Source: Christensenellaceae bacterium (GTDB lineage Bacteria > Bacillota > Clostridia > Christensenellales > Aristaeellaceae). Taken from it: a stretch of DNA of 64,000 nucleotides. The notes under the pieces were generated by a model. It worked only from the letters and a program-made list of their open reading frames with translations, was not told the DNA's origin and searched no databases. The stretch lies in contig JAAYRU010000053.1 of the NCBI GenBank assembly GCA_012518615.1, forward strand, positions 62,001-126,000, read 5' to 3'. A program made the position numbers and the translations under genes. Of the stretch, positions 1-6,800 are shown piece after piece (position 1 is the stretch's first letter; each line of letters begins with the position of its first letter).

Positions 1-306
1 CCCCCAAGGTTTTTTGGAGTTGTCATCCAGATAACCTGCTAACATTTCCATAATGATAAGCAATAAATAAAGGTAGCTTTCAATTGAAAGCCTAAAAAAC
101 ACTACAGATAGTATGCACACAGGTAGCACGAATAATATACCCGCGCTTGTCCTCTTGCCCTTTGAGGCATCGCCGTCAAAGGCGAGCTCCCTCCCCCTAT
201 CCAGCGGCAGGAAGTTGCTGAACCTATAAAAAAGTATGAAGCAAATAGCAAATGCAAATAAAAATAGTAACCCAAGTATGGGGCTTGAAATAGGCAGGGT
301 AATCAA
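1..306 (-). CDS. MraY-like glycosyl-1-phosphate transferase, N-terminal part (runs off window)
   Basis: The first 102 codons are present; the 3' end lies outside the window. The start is taken as TTG at 306-304, because an AGGAGG lies five bases upstream and no ATG is available. Residues 1-25 form a membrane segment. A basic stretch beginning LPLDRGRELAFDG and then SKGKRTSAGI follows, then further hydrophobic residues ending in GYLDDNSKKPWG. That last motif matches the paired-aspartate active site of the MraY/WecA family (family knowledge), which attaches a sugar phosphate to undecaprenyl phosphate. The gene starts 10 bases after the uppP stop, so the two are probably co-transcribed. The housekeeping MraY has a different N-terminus, so this is probably a paralogue. 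The substrate is unknown. Confidence 0.7.
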   Translation of the reverse strand, partial: MITLPISSPILGLLFLFAFAICFILFYRFSNFLPLDRGRELAFDGDASKGKRTSAGILFVLPVCILSVVFFRLSIESYLYLLLIIMEMLAGYLDDNSKKPWG

Positions 307-316
307 TATATCCTCC

Positions 317-1135
317 TTACTGCATTATGGGCGGGAAGCCCGCAAAACCCGTTAACTGAAAAATAATAGTAATTATGCCGACTATCGCAACATATATAGC
401 AAACTTGTTAAAGCTTATTTTTTCTATAAGGCGCAGCATATAGCGTATGGCAAAAAAGCCTGAAACCGCCGCAAAGGCAGTACCTACAAGTATATCAAAG
501 CTGAAAAGCGTAGCGGTGTTGCCGCTTTCAAATACATCTTTAAGTTCAACTAAGAATGAGCCAAGTATAGCAGGCGCGCTCATTAGAAAAGAGAATTTAG
601 CAGCTGTCCTTCTTGAAAGCCCTGATATTAAACCGCCTAGCAGCGTTGAGCCAGACCTGCTAACCCCCGGCAATAGCGCAACCGCTTGGAATAATCCCAT
701 AGCGCCAGCGTTTTTAAGGTCTACCTCATCGCTTGGCTTTTTGTTTTTGCGGCTTATATACTCCGCCAAAACTAAAAACAGCGCAGTTATTAAAAATGCG
801 GGTCCTAAAAACCAGCCAGTAAAAGTGGAGTCTATAAAATCCCCCAAGAGCAGTACAGCAAAAAGCGCAGGCAGCGATGCTAGGAATAGTAGAAGCAGCG
901 TCCTATCCTTAATAGGGTGGCGCAGCATATTTAGCCAATCCTTAATAAACACTGCTGCCACCGCAAGCAGAGTGCCCATGTGCAGCATAATCATAAGGCT
1001 TTTAGATGAGGATACATCATAACCTACTAGGCTTAGTAGCCTTTCAGCTAGTAACAGATGACCGCTTGATGAAATAGGCAAAAACTCCGACAAGCCCTGC
1101 ACTATCCCCATTATTGCGGAAAATAATACTTGCAT
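317..1135 (-). CDS. uppP: Undecaprenyl-diphosphatase UppP (BacA family)
   Basis: This integral membrane enzyme hydrolyses undecaprenyl diphosphate to the monophosphate, recycling the lipid carrier for peptidoglycan and wall polymer synthesis. At 272 residues the length is normal. The two signature motifs are clear: GLSEFLPISSSGHL at residues 14-27 and PGVSRSGST at 156-164. About eight hydrophobic segments are visible. ATG at 1135 is preceded by AAAGGAAA. The gene lies 15 bases after the FakA-like gene and 10 bases before the MraY-like gene, giving a three-gene minus-strand unit. The pairing with an MraY-like transferase fits a lipid-carrier cycle. Loss of UppP usually increases bacitracin sensitivity (family knowledge). 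Confidence 0.96.
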   Translation of the reverse strand: MQVLFSAIMGIVQGLSEFLPISSSGHLLLAERLLSLVGYDVSSSKSLMIMLHMGTLLAVAAVFIKDWLNMLRHPIKDRTLLLLFLASLPALFAVLLLGDFIDSTFTGWFLGPAFLITALFLVLAEYISRKNKKPSDEVDLKNAGAMGLFQAVALLPGVSRSGSTLLGGLISGLSRRTAAKFSFLMSAPAILGSFLVELKDVFESGNTATLFSFDILVGTAFAAVSGFFAIRYMLRLIEKISFNKFAIYVAIVGIITIIFQLTGFAGFPPIMQ

Positions 1136-1150
1136 AGTATTTCCTTTCGA

Positions 1151-1399
1151 TTAGCCGTTTAGACCCTCAGCTTGGCGCTGCATGTTTTCAACTACAATAT
1201 CGCATATATCGCCAAAGCATGAGCATGCCTCTAAAACATGCCAAGGCTCATTTGTGTGGTAGTGTACTTTTAACATCTCATCATCACCAACGCACAAAAG
1301 GCAATCCCCGGGGATTTGGGAAATCGTCCTTGAAATTGCATTTTCGTCTAAATTATCTCCTTCAATTAGGAGCTGCACATCGAACTTGTACTCTAACAT
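1151..1399 (-). CDS. Stand-alone domain resembling the C-terminal part of FakA/YloV-type DAK proteins
   Basis: The 82-residue protein contains GDCLLCVGDDEMLKVHYHTNEPW followed by a block ending DICDIVVENM. This resembles the module downstream of the DhaL-like kinase domain in FakA/YloV, where a GDD-x-x-KVH-x-HT pattern is typical (recalled, not searched). There is no kinase domain, so it cannot be a complete fatty acid kinase. The start is ATG at 1399, with AAGGAGGT seven bases upstream; a longer reading frame to 1453 lacks a ribosome site. It is the first gene of the uppP unit and has its own strong promoter. It might bind a FakB-like partner or a small ligand, which is inference. Confidence 0.6.
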   Translation of the reverse strand: MLEYKFDVQLLIEGDNLDENAISRTISQIPGDCLLCVGDDEMLKVHYHTNEPWHVLEACSCFGDICDIVVENMQRQAEGLNG

Positions 1400-1424
1400 A
1401 ATTACCTCCTTAACTAACCAAGAT

Positions 1425-1453
1425 ATAATACAACGAGAGCATTTTCTTGTCAA
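1425..1453 (-). promoter_or_regulatory. Sigma-A-type promoter for the FakA-like/uppP/MraY-like unit
   Basis: On the minus strand a perfect TTGACA (1453-1448) is separated by 17 bases from TATTAT (1430-1425). The start codon of the downstream gene is 26 bases past the -10 box. It is divergent from the promoter of the NrdD-like gene. Confidence 0.8.
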
Positions 1454-1463
1454 AAATTGTACA

Positions 1464-1506
1464 TTTTGTGTTTTGCTTGTTTCAGAACCACAACATGTGG
1501 TATAAT
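1464..1506 (+). promoter_or_regulatory. Promoter with palindromic operator for the NrdD-like gene
   Basis: A perfect TATAAT lies at 1501-1506 with TTGTTT at 1477-1482, an 18-base spacer. The spacer carries the inverted repeat ACCACA-ACA-TGTGGT (1487-1501), whose last T is the first base of the -10 box. TTTTGTGTTTT lies just upstream (1464-1474). Nearly the same arrangement recurs before the aminotransferase at 17836-17880, which suggests one shared regulator. A factor bound here would overlap RNA polymerase and so would most simply repress. Confidence 0.65.
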
Positions 1507-1535
1507 TCTATTACACACAAAGGAGGTAAAAAATC

Positions 1536-1802
1536 ATGGCATGTAGCGTACAGGTAAGCAACGGCACTATGGCGCAGGAAGAAATCAACCAATATATTGA
1601 AAGAGCAAAACAGAACTACGGGAAAGAGCCTATCCATATGGATATACATATAGACGGGGACTTTGTTGACATCGACTACACTTTTCAAACCAAGCCTTTT
1701 GACAGGATTCGCCGCATAACTGGCTATCTTGTAGGCACGCTAGACCGTTTCAACAACGGCAAAAGGGCTGAAGAGCACGACAGGGTAAAGCATCAATTAT
1801 AA
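1536..1802 (+). CDS. Small protein resembling the glycyl-radical C-terminus of anaerobic ribonucleotide reductase (NrdD)
   Basis: The 88-residue protein ends with RIRRITGYLVGTLDRFNNGK followed by a segment ending DRVKHQL. The end of class III reductase NrdD has the same pattern: arginine, Cys/Thr, the radical glycine in GYL, then FN-x-GK and RVKH (family knowledge). The corresponding glycine is Gly63. The paired CxxC zinc ligands that precede this region in full NrdD are absent; residues 33-50 instead read as a short acidic beta-rich stretch. The catalytic ten-stranded barrel is absent too. The start ATG has AAGGAGGT upstream. It is a single-gene unit between its own promoter and a terminator. 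Function is unknown; a YfiD-like replacement part for a damaged reductase is one hypothesis. Confidence 0.65.
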   Translation: MACSVQVSNGTMAQEEINQYIERAKQNYGKEPIHMDIHIDGDFVDIDYTFQTKPFDRIRRITGYLVGTLDRFNNGKRAEEHDRVKHQL

Positions 1803-1843
1803 TTTTCTAATATTGCTAATACAATAAAAATAGTGCGTACAAT

Positions 1844-1880
1844 AAGTAGCAAGCAAAAACAGTTTGCTACTTTTATATTT
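1844..1880. terminator. Bidirectional terminator between the NrdD-like gene and rpiB
   Basis: AAGTAGCAA (1844-1852) pairs with TTGCTACTT (1864-1872) around an A-rich loop. A T-rich run follows on the plus strand and the loop side is flanked by A residues upstream, so it can serve both convergent genes. It abuts the rpiB stop codon. Confidence 0.7.
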
Positions 1881-2322
1881 CCTGTCCTTTTTCGATTCTT
1901 TCTATAAGCTCAAGCCTTCTTGAGTGCCTTCCGCCTTGGAAATCGCTTTCTAAGTACGCTTTAACTACGGTTTTTGCAAGTTCAGCGCCTATTACCCTTG
2001 CGCCCATAGCAAGCATATTTGCGTTATTATGCGTAACTGCCATGGCGGCGGAGTAAGGCTCGCAGCAAAGCGCGCAGCGTATGCCCTTTACTTTATTTGC
2101 AGCAAGGCTCATACCTATGCCTGTTCCGCATATCAGTATTCCCCTATCGCACTGCCCGCTTATTACAGCATTTGCAGCTTTATAAGCATATATAGGGTAG
2201 TCTACGCTGTCTTTGCTATCTGTACCGAAGTTTACATACTCAACACCTATGCTATCAAGGTATACAAGCAGCTCATTTTTAAGCTCAAGCGCCGCATGGT
2301 CATTTGCTATTGCTATTTTCAT
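1873..2322 (-). CDS. rpiB: Ribose-5-phosphate isomerase B
   Basis: RpiB interconverts ribose 5-phosphate and ribulose 5-phosphate in the non-oxidative pentose phosphate pathway; some members act on allose 6-phosphate. The 149-residue length is typical. Visible family features are the N-terminal IAIANDHAALELK and the active-site CGTGIGMSLAANK beginning at residue 65, with the catalytic cysteine. The gene follows the glycosidase gene with only two bases between them, so they form one transcript. This RpiB could be the housekeeping isomerase or could process a sugar phosphate linked to the glycosidase; context does not decide. Confidence 0.95.
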   Translation of the reverse strand: MKIAIANDHAALELKNELLVYLDSIGVEYVNFGTDSKDSVDYPIYAYKAANAVISGQCDRGILICGTGIGMSLAANKVKGIRCALCCEPYSAAMAVTHNNANMLAMGARVIGAELAKTVVKAYLESDFQGGRHSRRLELIERIEKGQEI

Positions 2323-2324
2323 AT

Positions 2325-3866
2325 TTACTCCTTCATTTTAAGCGGTATTTTACCTGTGGCTTTTTTATTTCCTTTAAGTATATCAACCAGCGCTTTAACT
2401 GTGCTGTCGTTATAAGAATACGCCGCTATGCCGCATACACCCTTTGGCAGGTACATTACATCATAAGGGTTTCTAAGCGCTATAACTATCATAGGTATAT
2501 TAAGGGCGTGCATGGCATGTATAAGCTGCTCCTGCCCCTTATATATATGGGCGTTATAGCTGCCAACTACAACAACGCTATGCCCCTTGGCTTTATTTAC
2601 AAGCGTTTCTATCTCCGCACTATCGGGGCTGTTTGACATAAGGCTATAATCGCCGCCAAATATTTTTTGCATATCCTCTGCAAGGCTGTTTTCGCCTATC
2701 GCGGGGTTTGCAACAAGTGTAGTAACAAATGGGCGGCAGGATACAAAGTAGGGATTATCTCCAAGTTTCGGTATTTCAGCCCCTGTGCGGGCGATAGACG
2801 CTGCGTAAATATCCGCAACCTTTTCCCTATGCTCAATGCTGCCTACTATATCGATGCTTTGGCGTGGTAATTTCTCCATAGCTTTCTTATACTCAAGTAT
2901 ACGGTTTGTTGAAGTATCAAACTGTTTTCTATCTATATCACCTGTTTTTAGGCTCTCCAGCATAAGCTCTGACGCCTTAACACATAGACCAGTATCGTGA
3001 GATGCAAATATTATATCCACCCCTGCCTTTAGCGCCATAAGCATACCCTGCACTGTTCCATAAAACTTTGCAATCGCCGCCATCTGCATACAGTCTGAAA
3101 GCGTAAGCCCCTTAAAGCCTATAACATTTCTTAAAAGCTCTGTCATTATTCTATATGATAGCGTTGCGGGTATATTATCCTCCTCTATTTTTGGGAAAAG
3201 TATATGCGAAGACATTATACCGCTTATGCCATTTTTGCTTGCGTTTATAAATGGCACAAGCTCAAAAGCCATAAGCTCTTCCATTGTTTTATCTATGCGA
3301 GGTAAACCAAGGTGAGAGTCTACATTGGTATCCCCATGCCCCGGGAAATGTTTAGCGCAGGCATATACGCCGCCGTCTATTAAACCTTTTGCCATATTGC
3401 AGGCGTATTTAGACACTATTTCGGGAGTATCTCCATAGCTTCTAACGCCTATAACGGGGTTATCCTCGTTGGAGTTTATATCAAACACGGGCGCTAAGTT
3501 AAAGTTTACGCCTATTGCGTTAAGCTCTCTAGCGCATATTAGCCCCGCTGTATAGGCATTTTGGGGGTCTCCGGTGGATGACACTGCCATTGCGCTTGGG
3601 GTAATGCTTGCGTCCTCCTTAAGGCGTGTTACCACCCCGCCCTCTTGGTCTATAAATATAAATGGAGTGTAGCCCGTTTCGCCCCGCACTACTTCTTTAA
3701 GTTCCTTGCATAGCGCGCTTAGTTGCACGCTATCTTTAACATTATGCCTAAATATTATAAAATTGCCTATTTTATGTTCTTTTACCGCCTGTTTTATATT
3801 CTCAGGCATGGTAAAGCCATCAAAGCCGCCTACTAAATGTTGGCCAACCAGTATTTTTGCGTCCAT
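2325..3866 (-). CDS. Glycoside hydrolase family 3 protein, NagZ-like beta-N-acetylhexosaminidase
   Basis: The 513-residue protein has the family 3 N-terminal barrel (about 1-330) and a C-terminal alpha/beta domain (about 360-510), like the two-domain NagZ of Bacillus. The signature KHFPGHGDTNVDSHLGLP starts at residue 172 and contains the Asp-x-His dyad typical of NagZ enzymes at 183-185. The likely nucleophile is Asp258 in LTLSDCMQM. NagZ releases N-acetylglucosamine from muropeptides during wall recycling (family knowledge). No signal peptide is visible, so action in the cytoplasm or release by another route is implied. ATG at 3866 has AAGGGG upstream. Co-transcribed with rpiB. Confidence 0.88.
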   Translation of the reverse strand: MDAKILVGQHLVGGFDGFTMPENIKQAVKEHKIGNFIIFRHNVKDSVQLSALCKELKEVVRGETGYTPFIFIDQEGGVVTRLKEDASITPSAMAVSSTGDPQNAYTAGLICARELNAIGVNFNLAPVFDINSNEDNPVIGVRSYGDTPEIVSKYACNMAKGLIDGGVYACAKHFPGHGDTNVDSHLGLPRIDKTMEELMAFELVPFINASKNGISGIMSSHILFPKIEEDNIPATLSYRIMTELLRNVIGFKGLTLSDCMQMAAIAKFYGTVQGMLMALKAGVDIIFASHDTGLCVKASELMLESLKTGDIDRKQFDTSTNRILEYKKAMEKLPRQSIDIVGSIEHREKVADIYAASIARTGAEIPKLGDNPYFVSCRPFVTTLVANPAIGENSLAEDMQKIFGGDYSLMSNSPDSAEIETLVNKAKGHSVVVVGSYNAHIYKGQEQLIHAMHALNIPMIVIALRNPYDVMYLPKGVCGIAAYSYNDSTVKALVDILKGNKKATGKIPLKMKE

Positions 3867-3941
3867 TTTTACACCCCTTTATTTGATAATATAAGTATAG
3901 CACGCTTGCCAAAAAAAATACAGAAAAAACAAAATTAACTG

Positions 3942-3990
3942 TTGACATTTTGATATCAGTTTGATATCATTATACCATCAAACAAGGAGG
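3942..3990 (+). promoter_or_regulatory. Promoter with two tandem TGATATCA operators, and ribosome site, for the SPFH gene
   Basis: TTGACA (3942-3947) is followed after 17 bases by TATCAT (3965-3970). The palindrome TGATATCA occurs twice, at 3951-3958 and 3962-3969, centred 11 bp apart. The first copy sits between the boxes and the second overlaps the -10. Tandem short palindromes about one helical turn apart are typical ribbon-helix-helix repressor sites, and the second gene of this operon encodes such a protein. AAGGAGG at 3984-3990 serves the SPFH start. Confidence 0.75.
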
Positions 3991-3998
3991 ACAATATT

Positions 3999-5000
3999 AT
4001 GAAAGAAAAAAAGCTAAATGCAATAAGCGGTTATCCGGCGCTAATGCTCAGCATAATCGCGTACATTGCAGCAATAGGTCTAGTAATATTCGGCGCAAAT
4101 CTTCTGGAAGCCGAAAACAACCTCGGCACAATACCGCTTGTAATAGGCATAGTATACCTTGTTGTAGGTATAATTCCCTTTTTCGGTCTTAAGGTTATAA
4201 AGCCGCAGGAAGCGCTGGTGCTGACAGTTTTCGGCAAATACACAGGCACACTCAGAGAACCCGGTTTCTACTTCGTAAACCCATTCAGCGTAGCGGTAAA
4301 CCCAGCGGCAAATACCAAGCTGGACCAAAGCGGCGATGTAAAAACAAAGATAAAAGTAAACGAAGCCACCTCCATAGAGCTTACCGGCAAAAAAATATCG
4401 CTCAAAGCGATGACTCTAAACAACGCCAAACAAAAGGTTAATGACCACCTTGGCACGCCTGTAGAAATAGGCATAGCAGTAATATGGAGAGTGGTTGATA
4501 CCGCAAAGGCAGTATTCAACGTTGATAACTACAAGGAATACCTATCGCTACAGACAGATACCGCGCTTCGCGACATAGTACGCATATACCCCTACGATTC
4601 CGCCCCTGATATAGATACCACGGGCGATGGCATACCGGACGAAGGCAGCCTTAGAGGCTCAAGCCGCATAGTGGCAGAGCGCATTAAAAACGAAATACAG
4701 CGCAAGGTTGAAGAAGCCGGCATAGAGATAATGGAAGCGCGCATAACCAACCTCGCCTACGCCCCCGAAATCGCCAGCGCAATGCTGCAAAGGCAGCAGG
4801 CAAGCGCAATAGTAGACGCACGCAAGCTTATCGTAGAAGGCGCGGTAGGCATGGTGCAGATGGCGCTTGAAAGGCTTAAAGAAGATGATATCGTGGATCT
4901 GGACGACGAGCGCAAGGCCGCAATGGTATCAAACCTAATGGTGGTGCTCTGCGGCAATAAAGAAGTTCAGCCCATAGTAAATTCAGGCACGCTATACTAA
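3999..5000 (+). CDS. SPFH/Band 7 (stomatin-like) membrane protein
   Basis: The 333-residue protein begins with two hydrophobic segments (about 13-35 and 45-68). The SPFH-type sequence follows: [20 protein letters not shown], then PGFYFVNPF. The central part has a beta-rich domain containing [17 protein letters not shown], and the charged helical part resembles flotillin and stomatin C-termini, with [20 protein letters not shown]. Such proteins form oligomeric membrane scaffolds; no enzymatic function is expected. ATG is preceded by AAGGAGG. It is followed after one base by a ribbon-helix-helix gene, a pairing I recall from other bacterial genomes. Its role in the cell is not known. Confidence 0.9.
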   Translation: MKEKKLNAISGYPALMLSIIAYIAAIGLVIFGANLLEAENNLGTIPLVIGIVYLVVGIIPFFGLKVIKPQEALVLTVFGKYTGTLREPGFYFVNPFSVAVNPAANTKLDQSGDVKTKIKVNEATSIELTGKKISLKAMTLNNAKQKVNDHLGTPVEIGIAVIWRVVDTAKAVFNVDNYKEYLSLQTDTALRDIVRIYPYDSAPDIDTTGDGIPDEGSLRGSSRIVAERIKNEIQRKVEEAGIEIMEARITNLAYAPEIASAMLQRQQASAIVDARKLIVEGAVGMVQMALERLKEDDIVDLDDERKAAMVSNLMVVLCGNKEVQPIVNSGTLY

Positions 5001-5001
5001 A

Positions 5002-5172
5002 ATGTCTAAGAAACAGGTGCCGTTAAGGCTCAGCCAAGAGCTTTACGATAATATCGCCGCATGGGCGGAGGACGAATTCCGCTCGGTAAACGGTCAGATA
5101 GAGTACCTGCTAAGCCAAGCAGTGCGCAGGCACAGAAAACAGAATTTTAAGGGGGATATTGGCGAAGAATAG
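5002..5172 (+). CDS. Ribbon-helix-helix (Arc-family) DNA-binding protein
   Basis: This 56-residue protein starts MSKKQVPLRLSQELYDNIAA and continues to a second helix in VNGQIEYLLSQAV. The alternating strand (KQVPLRL) followed by two helices is the Arc/MetJ ribbon-helix-helix pattern. The strand residues Lys4, Gln5, Pro7 and Arg9 would face DNA. The start ATG lies one base after the SPFH stop without a separate Shine-Dalgarno site, so translation is likely coupled. The tandem TGATATCA palindromes in the operon promoter are the obvious target, implying autorepression (inference). An antitoxin role is unlikely because no toxin gene is adjacent. Confidence 0.8.
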   Translation: MSKKQVPLRLSQELYDNIAAWAEDEFRSVNGQIEYLLSQAVRRHRKQNFKGDIGEE

Positions 5173-5214
5173 CGCCAAGGCGAAAAATAACGAAAAATAG
5201 CGCCAAAAAAAGGA

Positions 5215-5241
5215 GCTGTCGTTTATCGACAGCCCCGATTT
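5215..5241. terminator. Bidirectional terminator between the SPFH/RHH operon and citF
   Basis: GCTGTCG (5215-5221) pairs with CGACAGC (5227-5233) around TTTAT. A T-rich run follows on the plus strand. On the minus strand the hairpin is followed by a run of seven T residues, so it also ends the long citrate operon. The sequence AATAGCGCCAA occurs twice just before it. Confidence 0.85.
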
Positions 5242-5248
5242 TTATGTT

Positions 5249-6799
5249 TTATTTTAGGGGTTCAATTTCACGCACTACGTCAAGTATGGTGCCGTCCCTT
5301 GCTTCAAGTATCGCTACTACACGGTCCTTGAAGGGCAGCGGGTCGGGCGCTCCAACTATTGAATAGGCAATATCCCTAAGCTCCTCTATTGTGGTTAGAG
5401 GTAGTTTGGTTTTTTGCAGCGCTTCAAGCAGGTCGGGTCTCTTGGGGTTTACGGCAATGCCATAATCAGTTACCAGAATATCCACGCACTCGCCGGGAGT
5501 GGTAACTGTTACAACGCTGTCGCATACGGTTGCCATCCTGCCCCTTAGAAGCGGTGTTACTATTATGCAGCACTTTGCCCCTGCAGCGGTGTCCGGGTGT
5601 CCGCCTGGCGCGCCGCGAAGTACGCCGTCAGAGCCGGTAATAACGTTTACGTTAAAATCGACGTCTATTTCAAGCGCGGCTAGTATTACATAGTCCAGCT
5701 TGTTTACAAAGGCGCTCTTGTTTGAAGGGCTTGCGTACTGCGATGTGCTAATCTCAAAATGCTTGGGATTTGTGTGCACGGATGCAACGCCAACGGTATC
5801 AAAGTCCTGCGTGTCAACTATGCATTCGCACAGACCTTTGTTAAGCAGGTCTACCGCAGGCGCGCTTATTCCGCCGCAAATCCAGCTCATTGTGATGTTA
5901 TGCTTACGCAGTATAGGCTCCAGATAGCGGTTTGCCGCAAGGCTGGGTCCGCCAGCGCCCGTCTGGAATGAGAAGCCCTGCTTAAAGTAAGGCGTGGCCT
6001 CTATAACCTTGGCGCAGTATTCCGCCATGAGCAGATCCCTCGGGTCGCGGCTGAACCTGGCAGCTGCGCTTGCAATCTTGCTGGCGTCGCCTATTTCATC
6101 TACCACTACTACATAGTCTACATCTACTGCCTCTATTGATGCCGGGAAGTTCGGGAAATCAACAAGCGTATCGGTTATTACAACTACATTGTCGGCGTAT
6201 TTCGCGTCTACATCCGCGTAGGCGAGCACGCCGCAGTCGGACTTGCCGCCCTTGCCGCTGGCGTTGCCGTAGCAGTCGCTTGTGGGAGCGCCTATAAAGG
6301 CGACGTCTATATGCACCTCTCCCTGCTCTATGGCGCGCACCCTGCCGCCGTGGCTGCGCAGTATCGCCGGCGTTTTAAGCTTGCCGAATGATACAACTTC
6401 GCCCATCTTGCCGCGGATACCGCTTGTCTGTATGCCGGTTACTATGCCCTGCTCAATGTATTCAGCAATAGGGTCATGCGATGTGCCAAGTGAGGACGCA
6501 GCTATGGTGATGTCCTTAAAGCCCATTTTTACTATCTCTTCCATTACCATGTTTACGATATAGTCGCCATTTCTGAAATGGTGGTGGAAGGATACTGTCA
6601 TGCCGTCCTTAAATTCTACCGCCTTGATAGCATCCACTATAGATGGAAGTACCTTGCTATCCAGCTGCGATGTACGCATTCTTACCTTAGGCGCGGCTTT
6701 CTGATATCTGATTCCGTCCCTATAATTGCTACCTTGGAAAACTTCTCGTCCGTTCACCAAAAGTTCATCAGGTATTTCTCTATTTACTGCATTTTTCAT
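5249..6799 (-). CDS. citF: Citrate lyase alpha subunit (citrate:acetyl-ACP transferase)
   Basis: CitF exchanges the acetyl group on the lyase acyl carrier protein for citrate, giving citryl-ACP and acetate. The predicted protein is 516 residues, normal for the family. Recognisable parts are the N-terminal YQKAAPKVRMRTSQLDSKVL, the glycine-rich GRVRAIEQGEVHIDVAFIGA and the C-terminal ITGSDGVLRGAPGGHPDTAA, which resembles the CoA-transferase-like fold of CitF. I chose ATG at 6799, one base after the citE stop, with GAGGGGG upstream. An in-frame ATG at 6817 would overlap citE by 17 bases. It is the last gene of the operon. No CitX, CitG or CitC is encoded in the window. Confidence 0.95.
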   Translation of the reverse strand: MKNAVNREIPDELLVNGREVFQGSNYRDGIRYQKAAPKVRMRTSQLDSKVLPSIVDAIKAVEFKDGMTVSFHHHFRNGDYIVNMVMEEIVKMGFKDITIAASSLGTSHDPIAEYIEQGIVTGIQTSGIRGKMGEVVSFGKLKTPAILRSHGGRVRAIEQGEVHIDVAFIGAPTSDCYGNASGKGGKSDCGVLAYADVDAKYADNVVVITDTLVDFPNFPASIEAVDVDYVVVVDEIGDASKIASAAARFSRDPRDLLMAEYCAKVIEATPYFKQGFSFQTGAGGPSLAANRYLEPILRKHNITMSWICGGISAPAVDLLNKGLCECIVDTQDFDTVGVASVHTNPKHFEISTSQYASPSNKSAFVNKLDYVILAALEIDVDFNVNVITGSDGVLRGAPGGHPDTAAGAKCCIIVTPLLRGRMATVCDSVVTVTTPGECVDILVTDYGIAVNPKRPDLLEALQKTKLPLTTIEELRDIAYSIVGAPDPLPFKDRVVAILEARDGTILDVVREIEPLK

Positions 6800-6800
6800 A

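Noticed and set aside
447..1022. A 191-codon open frame on the plus strand opposite uppP
   Set aside because: It lies entirely antisense to uppP, which has clear family motifs, has no ribosome site, and its translation has no recognisable domain.
1464..1506. NrdR box at the NrdD-like gene
   Set aside because: NrdR sites are pairs of longer ACACWATATATWGTGT-like motifs; the palindrome here is a single ACCACA-ACA-TGTGGT site.
5002..5172. Antitoxin of a toxin-antitoxin pair
   Set aside because: The partner gene is an SPFH membrane protein and no small toxin gene is adjacent.
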